From assembly GCF_002220365.1 (NCBI RefSeq), contig NZ_MTHB01000198.1:31667-95666 (forward strand): DNA of 64,000 nt, given 5' to 3'. Source of the DNA: Caballeronia sordidicola (GTDB lineage: Bacteria > Pseudomonadota > Gammaproteobacteria > Burkholderiales > Burkholderiaceae). Positions 17,307 through 26,067 of the stretch are shown piece by piece. The notes under the pieces were generated by a model. That model did not search any database. It saw only the letters and a list, made by a program, of their open reading frames with translations, and was not told the origin of the DNA. The first letter of the stretch is position 1. Each line of letters opens with the position of its first letter. The translations under genes were made by a program, and so were the position numbers.

Positions 17307-17825
17307 TTAGCCGGTTTCCACTGAAAATACCAGCGTGTCTCGCCACTCGCCCCTGATCAGCACGTTCTTGCGATAAAGATCCACCTGCTGCATCCCGAGT
17401 TTCTCCAGCACATGGATGGACGCGACATTCTCCGGCCGGCTGGTCGCGAAGATTTCCCGCACGGTCCGCTCGTTCACGAGGTAGTCGACTAACCGCTTCG
17501 CCGCTTCGGTAGCGTAGCCCTTGTGCCAATAGCGGGGATTAAGTGAATAGCCGATCTCTGCCTCCGTACCGCATTCAGAGAGACTTGCCCGGTAGCTGCC
17601 TATCAAACTGCCATCGTTAAGTACCGCTGCCAGTTCCAAGGTTCTTCTGTCGGGCAACGAATTCCCCAGCACACAGGCTGCTATATATTCCCTCGTCTGC
17701 TCAATCGTGTTGGGTCCCCATTCCTGATGCAACACGACCTCGATCGAGCTTGCATATTCGTGCACTGCGTCGACATCGGACGCTTCCAAATCCCTGAGAT
17801 AAAGACGCTCGGCAAGCAGTTTCAT
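17307..17825 (-). CDS. GNAT-family acetyltransferase (RimJ-like)
   Basis: A 172-residue GNAT of the RimJ/RimL-like type: 'LYLRDLEASDVDAVHEYASS' at the start, 'EIGYSLNPRYWHKGYATEA' in the acetyl-CoA region and 'ASIHVLEKLGMQ' near residue 145. It transfers an acetyl group from acetyl-CoA to an amine; substrate unknown. Its ATG overlaps the stop of the amidohydrolase gene by 4 bp (ATGA), indicating translational coupling in a three-gene operon. Confidence 0.85.
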   Translation of the reverse strand: MKLLAERLYLRDLEASDVDAVHEYASSIEVVLHQEWGPNTIEQTREYIAACVLGNSLPDRRTLELAAVLNDGSLIGSYRASLSECGTEAEIGYSLNPRYWHKGYATEAAKRLVDYLVNERTVREIFATSRPENVASIHVLEKLGMQQVDLYRKNVLIRGEWRDTLVFSVETG

Positions 17826-19012
17826 ATCGATGCAACCCCATCGCGCGAAACAATCCTGCCGCGTGCAACCACGAGCTTGCGGACCGGTCGGGAAACAACC
17901 GCGTAGGCGACTATTTCAGCGTCTACCAGAACGAGATCGGCTTGCGCGCCTTCATGCAGTCCGTAGTCCTTGAACCCGCACGCCAACGCACCCAATTTAC
18001 TGACACAGTCAAATGCAAGCGCGAGATCTTGATCGCGGCGGAGGTCGTAGCGCATGCCAACGAACATTGCCCGCTCAAGCATGTCGGGTTTGCCGAAAGG
18101 TGTCCACGTATCCCGTATTCCGTCATTACCCGCAAACAGCGTCACACCTGCCGCAATGCAAGCGCGCATCGCAGGGACGGGCACGGATGGAGGCGCCGTG
18201 GTCAACAGCGCGACGTCGAGATCCGCGATCCTCGCCAACAACACATCGCGCTCGCGATCCACGAGCTGGCCCAAGCAAAACGCGTGACTGACGACCACGC
18301 GCCCCTGCATGCCCAACGCCTTGACGCGGTCCAGCAGCAGGTTGAAGGTGAACGCGCCTATCTCGCCAGGTTCGTGAAGATGGATATCAATAGGCTTCTG
18401 ATGGCGGTTTGCAATCTCGAACGTGGTGTCGAGCGAGGTGACCGGGTCCTGGTCGATGAGCGAAGGGTCCAGCGCACCGAGCACGTCGGCGCCCGCCTTC
18501 AGCGCGTCGCTTAGCAGCGCGTCGGTCCCTGGACGACGCAGCATGCCTGACTGGGGAAACGCCACGATCTGTATCTCCATGACATCGGCCAGCGTTTCGC
18601 GCGTTGCCAGCACGCCATGCAAGTGCCTGAGCCCGGCGTCCGTGTCTATATCTACATGCGTTCTAAGCCGCGTCGTTCCCGCTGCAAGAAAAGCCCGCGC
18701 AAGTGCAAGCGACTGCGCGCCCGCGTCGTGTCCCGTGCTCGCGCGCCACGATCGCTCGTTCTCGATCCGGTCGATGAGCCTCGGCCCCACTTCGTTGCGA
18801 TACCACGGCATGCCCCAGTTCGTTTTGTCGAGATGCGTGTGGCCTTCGACAAACCCCGGCAAGACCAGCGCGCCCTGGCCGCTTTCGCGCACGACGTCAG
18901 CGCCGCGCTGCAGGTTCGTGCCGATTTCTTCTATCCGTGCGCCACTGACGGCGATATCCACAGGGGTACCGTCCGGCAGACGGACATTGGTGATCAACAA
19001 GCTGGTGTCCAC
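17822..19012 (-). CDS. cytosine deaminase-like amidohydrolase
   Basis: A 396-residue metal-dependent amidohydrolase of the cytosine deaminase/isopropylammelide hydrolase type. Metal ligands are visible: 'GHTHLDK' near residue 60, 'HLHEPGE' near 210, 'SHAFCLG' near 242 and 'NDGIRDTW' near 302. It likely removes an amino group from a pyrimidine-like or other cyclic amidine. A GTG start is used, with AGGAG 5 nt upstream. It sits 26 bp after the RidA-type gene and overlaps the acetyltransferase gene by 4 bp. A RidA partner, which clears reactive imines or enamines, makes sense with a deaminating enzyme (inference). Confidence 0.85.
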   Translation of the reverse strand: MDTSLLITNVRLPDGTPVDIAVSGARIEEIGTNLQRGADVVRESGQGALVLPGFVEGHTHLDKTNWGMPWYRNEVGPRLIDRIENERSWRASTGHDAGAQSLALARAFLAAGTTRLRTHVDIDTDAGLRHLHGVLATRETLADVMEIQIVAFPQSGMLRRPGTDALLSDALKAGADVLGALDPSLIDQDPVTSLDTTFEIANRHQKPIDIHLHEPGEIGAFTFNLLLDRVKALGMQGRVVVSHAFCLGQLVDRERDVLLARIADLDVALLTTAPPSVPVPAMRACIAAGVTLFAGNDGIRDTWTPFGKPDMLERAMFVGMRYDLRRDQDLALAFDCVSKLGALACGFKDYGLHEGAQADLVLVDAEIVAYAVVSRPVRKLVVARGRIVSRDGVASI

Positions 19013-19038
19013 TGGAACTCCTGGAAACAGAAAGGCAA

Positions 19039-19530
19039 TCAGCGCACTTCAAAGATCGCGTCCACCTCCACAGACGCTCCCGCCGGAAGCGTGGCAACAC
19101 CAACCGCGGTCCGGGCGTGCCGGCCTCGTTCGCCGAACACCGCGAACATGAGATCGGAGGCTCCGTTGATGACTTTCGGCACGTCAGGATAACCCGGTGT
19201 GCAATACACGAACCCGCCCATCCGATGGCAACTGACCACGCAATCAAGGTCGCCATCGAGTGCGAGATGAAGTGCTGCGAGAAGGTTGAGTCCGCAAATT
19301 TTCGCTGCCCTTTGCCCCGCTTCAAGGTCGTGCTGTGCGCCGACAGGACCGGCGTATCGAACCTCGCCTTCCCATTCGCAAATCTGTCCCGCGAGGAAGA
19401 TCAGCGAGCCCGAGCGTGAGAAAGGCTTGAAAGCGCCGCGAGGCACAGGCACTTTCGGCAGCACGAGTCCAAGTGCCTCAAGACGCGCGGCGGGTGAATC
19501 CGGATTGGCTGGAACGGGCGCGGATGTCAT
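19039..19530 (-). CDS. RidA/YjgF family protein
   Basis: A 163-residue RidA-like protein: 'RSGSLIFLAGQICEWEGEVR', 'AAKICGLNLLAALHLALDGD' and the C-terminal 'HARTAVGVATLPAGASVEVD' with the Arg (R-T-A-V-G) used by the family to bind the substrate carboxylate. RidA proteins hydrolyse enamine/imine intermediates from amino-acid and nucleobase breakdown. First gene of the operon with the amidohydrolase and acetyltransferase. A second, related RidA is at 26986. Confidence 0.88.
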   Translation of the reverse strand: MTSAPVPANPDSPAARLEALGLVLPKVPVPRGAFKPFSRSGSLIFLAGQICEWEGEVRYAGPVGAQHDLEAGQRAAKICGLNLLAALHLALDGDLDCVVSCHRMGGFVYCTPGYPDVPKVINGASDLMFAVFGERGRHARTAVGVATLPAGASVEVDAIFEVR

Positions 19531-19868
19531 TGACGGTCCTCGATTTAAAAGATATTGCCTTAAGCAAACGAACGGATGAAACGAAAGCGTTCTCGTCGGA
19601 TATCCAAGTGTGTCACAACATCCCGAACGAACAAAAGCGCAGGGTGCAGAGGCTTTGCTTGGCGACTGAACAACGCTGCGAAGCTAATGGAGACACCTCA
19701 AACGCTTCCCGCGCAGCCAATCAAGCAGGTCTCAGCCCGACCGGGGTTCAGCGAACATTTCCAGCAAGGTGCATACTCTTCGATTGTCGCGCCGCCGCGA
19801 CCGTATCACGCGTCGCAGTCCCGCTAGCTCCTGCGACTTTGTCCGCGCCCCTCATTACTCCAATCTCC
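19531..19868. other. divergent intergenic region, RidA operon and efflux pump promoters
   Basis: A 338-bp region. The plus-strand frame of the efflux gene stays open upstream of 19869 but lacks conserved sequence, so I treat it as non-coding. No hairpin, repeat or operator stands out. Confidence 0.35.
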
Positions 19869-21362
19869 ATGTCCCGCAGCCCGCAATCGTCGCGTCCTCT
19901 TGTCATTGCAGCGGTCATGGCTTCAATGGCAATGGTCGCCATCGAAGCCACCATCGTTTCTACCGCCATGCCGCAGATCGTCTCGCAGCTTGGCGACCTG
20001 CATCTCTACAGTTGGGTCTTCTCGTCCTTCCTGCTGACACAGACCGCCATGACGGTCATCTTCGGCAAGCTCGCGGACCTGTATGGCCGCAAGCCCATTG
20101 TTCTTGCCGGTATCGCGATTTTCCTGGTCGGCTCAATACTCGCCGGTTTCGCCTGGTCAATGCCCGCCATGATCGCGTTCCGGCTGATCCAGGGAGTCGG
20201 CGCGGGCGCGATCCAGCCGGTCACGCTAACGATTGTCGCCGACCTCTACCCCGCGCGCGAACGCGGCAAGGTGCAGGGTTACCTGGCGAGTGTCTGGGCC
20301 ATATCGGCGGTGGTCGGGCCAATGGTGGGCGGGCTCATCATCCGCGACTTTTCGTGGGCCTGGATCTTCTGGATGAATGTGCCGATCGGCCTCGCGTCGG
20401 CGGCCGGTTTCATCGCGTTCCTGAAGGAATCCGAGCGGCATGCGCGACCATCCATTGACTTCGCCGGGGCAGCGCTTTTCATGGTGTCAATTGCCGCGCT
20501 GATGATGTCGCTGACGTATGCAGGCAATGACGACGTCACGAAGGCATTGATCGCGGGCGGGTTCTTTATCGTGTGCCTGATGTTCTTCCTGATGCAGGAG
20601 AAACGGGCAATTGAACCGATGATCTCGTTCGCGCTCTGGAGCCGCCGGCCGATTGCCGCGTGTAATGGAGCGACCGTCCTGTCCGGCATGATCCTGATGG
20701 GCGCAACCACGTTCCTGCCAATGTATGTTCAAGGCGTCCTGCATCGCACGCCTGTGGTTGCCGGTCTTGCATTAACCATGATGATGGTCGGATGGCCCGT
20801 TGGCGCGACGCTCGCCGCAAAGTCGTTTCATCGAATCGGACTGCGGCGCATCCTGATTGGTGGCAGCGCGTTCGTCCCTTTGGGAGCGGTGTTCCTGATC
20901 GTGTTGTCGCCGGAAAGCTCGCCGCTCATCGCGGCGTTTGGTTCGCTCATCATGGGCTTCGGCATGGGAACGTCGAGCGTCAGTTCGCTCGTGCTGATCC
21001 AGGAAATCGTAGATATTGCGCAGCGCGGCAGCGCGACTGCATCGAATCTGTTCTCGCGCAATCTCGGCAGCACGATCGGCGCGACCTTGTTTGGCGCAGT
21101 GCTCAACTTCGGTCTCAGTCATTCGAACGGGGCGGCAGCGGTTACATCGGATCAGTTGAAGGCCTTGCTTCAGAATCAGGTGACAAACCTCGGCAGCAGC
21201 GATGCAATCCGTCAGGTGCTGCATCAGTCGCTTCATCTGACGTTCCTGTCGATTTTCGTGATCGCGATTTTCGTCGTCGGGTTTCTCCTCTTCGTCCCTA
21301 CGATCACGTTGGGGCACGAGAAGAAGATGCCGCTCGAAGCGTTGTCGCCGATCGAAGACTGA
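19869..21362 (+). CDS. MFS drug efflux transporter, DHA2 (EmrB/QacA) type
   Basis: A 497-residue inner-membrane protein with about 14 hydrophobic segments, as in the DHA2 branch of the major facilitator superfamily. Motif A is 'GKLADLYGRKPIVLAG' near residue 65; an acidic residue is in the first helix ('MVAIEATIVSTAMPQIVSQL'); motif C-like 'SAVVGPMVGGLI' is near residue 145. It exports drugs or other amphiphiles using the proton gradient. The ATG at 19869 is directly before the first helix. No membrane-fusion partner gene (EmrA type) is adjacent. A hairpin terminator follows. Confidence 0.9.
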   Translation: MSRSPQSSRPLVIAAVMASMAMVAIEATIVSTAMPQIVSQLGDLHLYSWVFSSFLLTQTAMTVIFGKLADLYGRKPIVLAGIAIFLVGSILAGFAWSMPAMIAFRLIQGVGAGAIQPVTLTIVADLYPARERGKVQGYLASVWAISAVVGPMVGGLIIRDFSWAWIFWMNVPIGLASAAGFIAFLKESERHARPSIDFAGAALFMVSIAALMMSLTYAGNDDVTKALIAGGFFIVCLMFFLMQEKRAIEPMISFALWSRRPIAACNGATVLSGMILMGATTFLPMYVQGVLHRTPVVAGLALTMMMVGWPVGATLAAKSFHRIGLRRILIGGSAFVPLGAVFLIVLSPESSPLIAAFGSLIMGFGMGTSSVSSLVLIQEIVDIAQRGSATASNLFSRNLGSTIGATLFGAVLNFGLSHSNGAAAVTSDQLKALLQNQVTNLGSSDAIRQVLHQSLHLTFLSIFVIAIFVVGFLLFVPTITLGHEKKMPLEALSPIED

Positions 21363-21406
21363 ACCCGCTGTGCCGGGCTGATTCACGCGTCAGCCCCGGT
21401 CCGGCC

Positions 21407-21443
21407 AAAGCCTCCGCCCGCCTTCATGCATAGCGGAGGCTTT
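21407..21443 (+). terminator. Rho-independent terminator after the DHA2 gene
   Basis: AAAGCCTCCGC (21407-21417) pairs with GCGGAGGCTTT (21433-21443), an 11-bp perfect stem with a 15-nt loop, 45 bp after the stop codon. The T tract is short (TTTG) but the symmetric A/T ends make it usable in both directions. Confidence 0.65.
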
Positions 21444-21594
21444 GCCGCTGCGCCCCGCGCTATCCAAACGGCTCCTTCGCGTCGCCGCTCGGCGAGCGGA
21501 TCGAAAGTGAGCGTGGGGCACGGCACGATTGCGCGAGCGGTGTGCGTTCAGGTCTGCCACGAAAGACGTTCACCTCCGTGGCACGAGCGACAAA

Positions 21595-21912
21595 CTAAAC
21601 GATCATTTGCCAGGCAAAGAACACCGCCAGCGAAACCGCAATGGTCAGCAACGGCTTACGCGTAACCGCGCACACAACAACGGCCACCACCGCCGCGACC
21701 AATTGCGAATTCCGCCAGGTAAGCTCGGCAGCACCGCCGTGCGGTGCAAACGTCATCGGAACGATGATCGCCGTCAGCACCGTCACCGGCACGAAATTAA
21801 GCGCCATCCGCACGATGGGTGGAAAGCTCAGCCGTTCGCCGAATACGAAAACCGCAGAGCGAATGCCATAGGTGATCACCGCCATGCCCAGGATGAGAAG
21901 CGCGTATTTCAT
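21595..21912 (-). CDS. azlD: AzlD-family branched-chain amino acid exporter subunit
   Basis: A 105-residue membrane protein with about four hydrophobic segments ('LLILGMAVITYGIRSAVFVF', 'FVPVTVLTAIIVPM', 'VVAVVVCAVTRKPLLTIAVS'). It matches AzlD, the small subunit of the AzlCD branched-chain amino-acid exporter. The ATG overlaps the azlC stop by 4 bp (ATGA), fixing the start and showing coupling. Normal length for the family. Confidence 0.88.
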   Translation of the reverse strand: MKYALLILGMAVITYGIRSAVFVFGERLSFPPIVRMALNFVPVTVLTAIIVPMTFAPHGGAAELTWRNSQLVAAVVAVVVCAVTRKPLLTIAVSLAVFFAWQMIV

Positions 21913-22715
21913 TTGGCGCGCTCCATTTCCACGGGACGTTGCTTTGGACTTTGTGCGCGGCCTTGCGTGGAATCCGTGGAGTTTTTCGCACGCATCGACA
22001 GCAGCATGCCCACCGCCACCCCCACCACGACCGCCGCAAGCAAGCCGAGCTTGTACGGCCAGTCGTTCCACGCAAACGACAGCACTCCGGCTGCCAGCGC
22101 CGCCGCCACAAAACGCAACGCAACAAGCTGCGGCACGATGATCGCAATGAAGGTGGCGACCATCGCGAAGTCGAGTCCCTTCGACTGAAGACCCGGAAAC
22201 GCCGAACCGAACAGCAGTCCGGCGACGGTCCATATCTGCCAGTTCACATACATGGATACGCCGGAGCCAAGGAAGTAATACGGCCCGGTTTCACCCGGTG
22301 CACGCCGCTGATAATGCGCGTACGAGACGGCAAAGACTTCATCGGTCATGAACGCGCCGAGCGTCCAGCGCCAGCGCGCAGGCAAGTGCGCGACGTAGGG
22401 CGCAAGCGTTGCGGAGTACAGGACATGACGCAGGTTGACAATGAACGTGGTTGCCCAGATCACGGCAAAACTCGCGTGGCCGGCAATCAGCCCGAGCGCG
22501 ATAAATTGCGCCGAGCCGGCAAATACTGCAAGCGACATGAACTGCACCGACCACGCATGCAGCGGACCGGTGGCGGCGAGCGTGCCGAAGATCACGCCGA
22601 ATGGCGCGGCGCCGACCATCATGGGAATGGTGTCGCGTGCGCCCGCGCCGAATTCGGCGAAGTTACCCGGTTGATGGACCTGACGGTCCTGACGGTCCTG
22701 ATGCGTTGAGTTCAA
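21909..22715 (-). CDS. azlC: AzlC-family branched-chain amino acid exporter subunit
   Basis: A 268-residue inner-membrane protein with several hydrophobic segments and the AzlC signature 'GARDTIPMMVGAAPFGVIFG' near residue 25, then 'MSLAVFAGSAQFIALGLIAG'. With AzlD it exports branched-chain or related amino acids. The start is a TTG at 22715 with a very strong GGAGGAG ribosome site 4-6 nt upstream. It is followed by azlD with 4-bp overlap and preceded by an AraC-type gene on the same strand, 103 bp upstream, which probably regulates it. Confidence 0.9.
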   Translation of the reverse strand: MNSTHQDRQDRQVHQPGNFAEFGAGARDTIPMMVGAAPFGVIFGTLAATGPLHAWSVQFMSLAVFAGSAQFIALGLIAGHASFAVIWATTFIVNLRHVLYSATLAPYVAHLPARWRWTLGAFMTDEVFAVSYAHYQRRAPGETGPYYFLGSGVSMYVNWQIWTVAGLLFGSAFPGLQSKGLDFAMVATFIAIIVPQLVALRFVAAALAAGVLSFAWNDWPYKLGLLAAVVVGVAVGMLLSMRAKNSTDSTQGRAQSPKQRPVEMERAK

Positions 22716-22818
22716 TGTCTCCTCCGTTGATAGCGAGGATAGGACGCGCCGCGTTCATGCGCTTGTACGTTCTTGCGGTCCGGTTACATCGACGATATAC
22801 GGTGCGCTATTGCTAACT

Positions 22819-23640
22819 TTAACGCCAGCGTCCGGGCGACACGCCGAAGGTCTTTTTAAAGTGCCGCGTGAAATGGCTTTGGTCGGTGAAACCGCTTGCC
22901 GCCGCCACGTCCGTTACCGGAACGCCCGCACGCAAGGCATCGAGCGCGCGATTGACACGCATCTGGTTGCGCCACGCGTGAGGAGCGAGCCCGGTCTCGC
23001 GGGTGAACAGGCGCGCGGCGTGAAAAGTCGAGAGCCCCACCGTCTGCGCCAGTTCGGCAAGCGATAGCGGCTGAGTCAGGTCATCCGTCAGGCGGGCTTT
23101 CATCGTGTTCACACGCGTGATGTCCTGACGCATGCGCTGTACCGGCGGTCGTTGTCCGGCGTGACGTGCAAGCAGCGTGGATACCGCGTCGAGCAACGCA
23201 TGTTCCGCCCCGAGCGGATCCAGGTTGGCTTCCATTGCCTGATGCGCAATCTGCACGCGTTGTGCGAGATCGGCGTCGCGAATGACGTCGGCGCAGAACC
23301 ATGGCATTGGCTGGGCGCGGCCGGCCACTTCGTCGGCGACAGACTGCACGAAATCGACCGGCAGATAAAACACGCGATACCGCCAGCCCAAATCCACCGC
23401 CCGCGCGCCGGTATGCAGTTCGCCCGGATTGATGACCGGCACCGAACCCGCCTCGGCCACGAAGTTCGATCCGCGATAGTCGTACTGCTCCGCGCCCGCT
23501 TCGATGACGGGAACGGTGTAAGCATCGTGCCAGTGGGGCGTGAAGGAATGATCGTAATACTCGGCCGTGAGCATCTCCGCGCCAGGCACAAGCGGCGAGC
23601 GCCAATAGCGCGCGGAATTGCTGAAACGGGAGGCGGTCAT
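22819..23640 (-). CDS. AraC-family transcriptional regulator
   Basis: A 273-residue regulator with an N-terminal cupin-like arm/sensor ('HSFTPHWHDAYTVPVIEAGA', 'GSVPVINPGELHTG') and a C-terminal AraC double helix-turn-helix from about residue 170 ('SLAELAQTVGLSTFHAARLF', 'DVAAASGFTDQSHFTRHFKK', 'FGVSPGRWR'). AraC genes of this layout beside AzlCD are common in proteobacteria and control the exporter, presumably in response to an amino acid (inference). Confidence 0.88.
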   Translation of the reverse strand: MTASRFSNSARYWRSPLVPGAEMLTAEYYDHSFTPHWHDAYTVPVIEAGAEQYDYRGSNFVAEAGSVPVINPGELHTGARAVDLGWRYRVFYLPVDFVQSVADEVAGRAQPMPWFCADVIRDADLAQRVQIAHQAMEANLDPLGAEHALLDAVSTLLARHAGQRPPVQRMRQDITRVNTMKARLTDDLTQPLSLAELAQTVGLSTFHAARLFTRETGLAPHAWRNQMRVNRALDALRAGVPVTDVAAASGFTDQSHFTRHFKKTFGVSPGRWR

Positions 23641-23744
23641 GACTTTGCGATGCCGTGGGCGGAAACCGCAAGTTTAGCCCGGGTCGCGTTTTCAGCGAAT
23701 TTTGAATAACCCGCCGGTTTTTCCTGTGGCAGAAAGCGTCTCGA

Positions 23745-24818
23745 TCAGACAGCGGCGGGAGATGTCTTGGTCTTGATGAAACTCGTCAGCTTCCTCCTGA
23801 GTTCCTGATCCGCTCGCGCGAGCAGCAAAGCCAGCACGATCGAGATGCCCGCCACCACCAGCGTCTGGACGATCGGGTTGAGCACCCGGATATCGAACGA
23901 CTCGAACACCAGCCGATAGATCGGGAAATGAATCACGTAGAGCGGATACGAGAGCTCGCCCAGCACCTTGCAAATCCCCTTGCCGATGCCCTCAATGGAC
24001 ACTGAGCACAGCAACGCGACCGACAACGGCACGAGCGTCAGCGAGTTGACGAATGCCACCTTGGGACTGCCGATGGCGAAGCACGCCAGCGCCGCGATCG
24101 TGACAGTTGCGGTAAAAACCGGGTGCGCCCTTTTATATTGGAGCCCCATCGAAAAGATGAAAACCCCGGCGAAGAATTCAGCAATAACGCGCGGAAATCC
24201 AAGCAGAAAACTCTCCGCCCGCCAGCCTGGATTGATTTGCCGAAAGATTACGGTGCAAGCAATAAACGCGATGAATGCGAGTATCGAATATTTGGCACTC
24301 GGGAGTTTGCGAAACTTGTACAGATAAGCGGCAAATACAACGTTGACAAATAACTCGAAGAATAATGACCACGATGGATCGTTCAACGGAAAGGTCGCGC
24401 CTACGATCGCGTCCGTGCCAAAAGGCCAGCCGATATTATTAAAGTACGGCAGCCAGGCCGCGCCCAGCACGGTGGCTGTCGCGAGCTGCGTGCCGGATAT
24501 TTGCGGCGTGCCGGTTTTTGCCATCGACAGCAACACGGCGCACACGCCGAGCGCCAGCCCCAGGAGGTAGAGGGGCGCGAGCCGGACGAGCCGCACGAAG
24601 GCGAACTCGCGAAACGACATGCCGTTCAGGATCTTCTTGCTGTAGCTGTGCGCGATTACGAAGCCGGACAGCACGAAGAACAGGTCGACTGCGACCCATG
24701 CTCCGCCGAACCAGTCCCAACCCGTGTGCTGCGTGTAGTGGTGAAGCATGACGGCGATTGCAGCAACACCTCTCAAGCCGTCAAGCAAATCGAACCGGGT
24801 GGACTTTATGGCGTTCAT
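23745..24818 (-). CDS. acyltransferase 3 (OafA/YrhL-type) membrane protein
   Basis: A 357-residue integral membrane protein with about ten hydrophobic segments. The start 'FDLLDGLRGVAAIAVMLHHY' has the family Arg and His-His, and 'FFVLSGFVIAHSYSKKIL' follows. Such enzymes O-acylate surface polysaccharides, peptidoglycan or exported small molecules. No C-terminal SGNH domain is present. It is a single gene; no glycan cluster is next to it, so the acceptor is unknown. Confidence 0.88.
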   Translation of the reverse strand: MNAIKSTRFDLLDGLRGVAAIAVMLHHYTQHTGWDWFGGAWVAVDLFFVLSGFVIAHSYSKKILNGMSFREFAFVRLVRLAPLYLLGLALGVCAVLLSMAKTGTPQISGTQLATATVLGAAWLPYFNNIGWPFGTDAIVGATFPLNDPSWSLFFELFVNVVFAAYLYKFRKLPSAKYSILAFIAFIACTVIFRQINPGWRAESFLLGFPRVIAEFFAGVFIFSMGLQYKRAHPVFTATVTIAALACFAIGSPKVAFVNSLTLVPLSVALLCSVSIEGIGKGICKVLGELSYPLYVIHFPIYRLVFESFDIRVLNPIVQTLVVAGISIVLALLLARADQELRRKLTSFIKTKTSPAAV

Positions 24819-25125
24819 AGTGGCGGACCGTCATTATCGAACGCTCAGTGTAGGGTGGAAAAAACGCAATCCGGACGCGGAAAAATATCCCTTTGAGGTG
24901 CCAGGTCGAGAAAATATTAGAAAATAATTCGAAAGAATTTTTGTGGGCGAGAAATATCAAGGGTGAAATGCGCAGCCACGGACCTATTAGTTAACGAGCG
25001 ACCCGAATTCGCGGCGTTATCGGAAAAGCAAGACGACTGATATTCCAGACCAGGAAAAAACGACTCTCCGGAGATTCGACCAGACTCCATGGCTCAGCAA
25101 AATCGACCTAAATTCCCGCAGCCCG
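24819..25125. other. intergenic region upstream of the acyltransferase gene
   Basis: A 307-bp stretch that is more AT-rich than its surroundings around 24890-24960. It holds the acyltransferase promoter and the 3' flank of vapC. I see no gene, no terminator-like hairpin and no repeat. Confidence 0.35.
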
Positions 25126-25497
25126 CTAATGCCCAAGCGTTGCGCTCAGGTGGAGTTCATCTGCCACTTTCTTTAGTCGCTTGTCGCGCGTCCAGATGGT
25201 AACGCCGGGACATAAGCGCGCGGACGCCAACAGCGACGTGTCGACATATCCGATCCCACGATTAAATAAACTTTCGCATTTTATTAGGTAAAACGTCTCC
25301 TCCGGCGTTGCAGTTGGCACGCTCGGTAGATCAAGCAACGCGCCAAGCACGACGTCGCGATCGCGCAAACTGCCGAGCGATATTTCTCCAATCACATAGG
25401 GATGCGCCAGCACGCGCGCGTCGGCAAGCAGGCTAGCGAGCATAGGATCAGAAGCGTTGATGTGGTCGATCCAGACTGACGTGTCGACGAGAATCAT
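25126..25497 (-). CDS. vapC: VapC-type PIN-domain ribonuclease toxin
   Basis: A 123-residue PIN-domain protein. It starts 'MILVDTSVWIDHI' with the first active-site Asp, has Glu in 'YVIGEISLGS' near residue 40, and 'GYVDTSLLASARL' with the third acid near residue 84, then 'TIWTRDKRLKKVA'. VapC toxins cleave tRNA or rRNA and are held inactive by VapB. It overlaps the antitoxin gene by 4 bp. Confidence 0.9.
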   Translation of the reverse strand: MILVDTSVWIDHINASDPMLASLLADARVLAHPYVIGEISLGSLRDRDVVLGALLDLPSVPTATPEETFYLIKCESLFNRGIGYVDTSLLASARLCPGVTIWTRDKRLKKVADELHLSATLGH

Positions 25498-25691
25498 TCG
25501 ACGTCCTGCCGGCGACGCGGCGCCCCCTTGATACCCGGTTGGCTACCTCCAAGATTCGCGAGTCGTTTCGCGGCTTCACGTTGGATCAAAGCCTTGAGCG
25601 CTTCGCGCACAAGCGCCGTTTTTTCCTCCAGTCCCGTATAGGCTTGGGCCTTGGCGATCAAATCGTCATCGAGGGCGATGGTAGTACGCAT
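25494..25691 (-). CDS. vapB: VapB-type antitoxin
   Basis: A 65-residue protein starting 'MRTTIALDDDLIAKAQAYTG' with the ribbon-helix-helix pattern of type II VapB antitoxins, then 'EKTALVREALKALIQREAAK' and a basic C-terminus that would wrap VapC. The toxin gene follows with ATGA overlap. The pair should repress its own promoter. Confidence 0.88.
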   Translation of the reverse strand: MRTTIALDDDLIAKAQAYTGLEEKTALVREALKALIQREAAKRLANLGGSQPGIKGAPRRRQDVE

Positions 25692-26067
25692 GAGAACCTC
25701 CGATCAGTTAACGCACCAATTTTAGCATCGTTTAATGCGAAATTACGTGCACACTTGTCATTCTGAAATATACCGCAGGGCAGTTGCCGTGAATTCACTT
25801 CGCCGACGGCCTCGATACCTATCCGGGTCAAGGTCACCTTGAGCGCTTGAGGGCGCCTGCGGCGCGCACTTGTTTGCCGCCTCATCGGGAAGTCGGTTGC
25901 GCCGCCTGCTCCGTCGCATCGCCGAGCGCGTGAATTTTGAATCGTTTAGAAAACAAAAGACTTGCTAATAGACTTTGCGAAGTCGCGAGTCAGACGCTTC
26001 CGCCTGCCCTTCAGCCAGTAAACAAACGTTTCAACGTAGACAGACCACACCACGTTTCAGGGGAAAC
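25692..26067. other. intergenic region between vapBC and the binding-protein gene
   Basis: A 376-bp region with divergent promoters expected. A small dyad GACTTTGCGAAGTC (25971-25984) is visible but unassigned. No supported gene. Confidence 0.35.
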
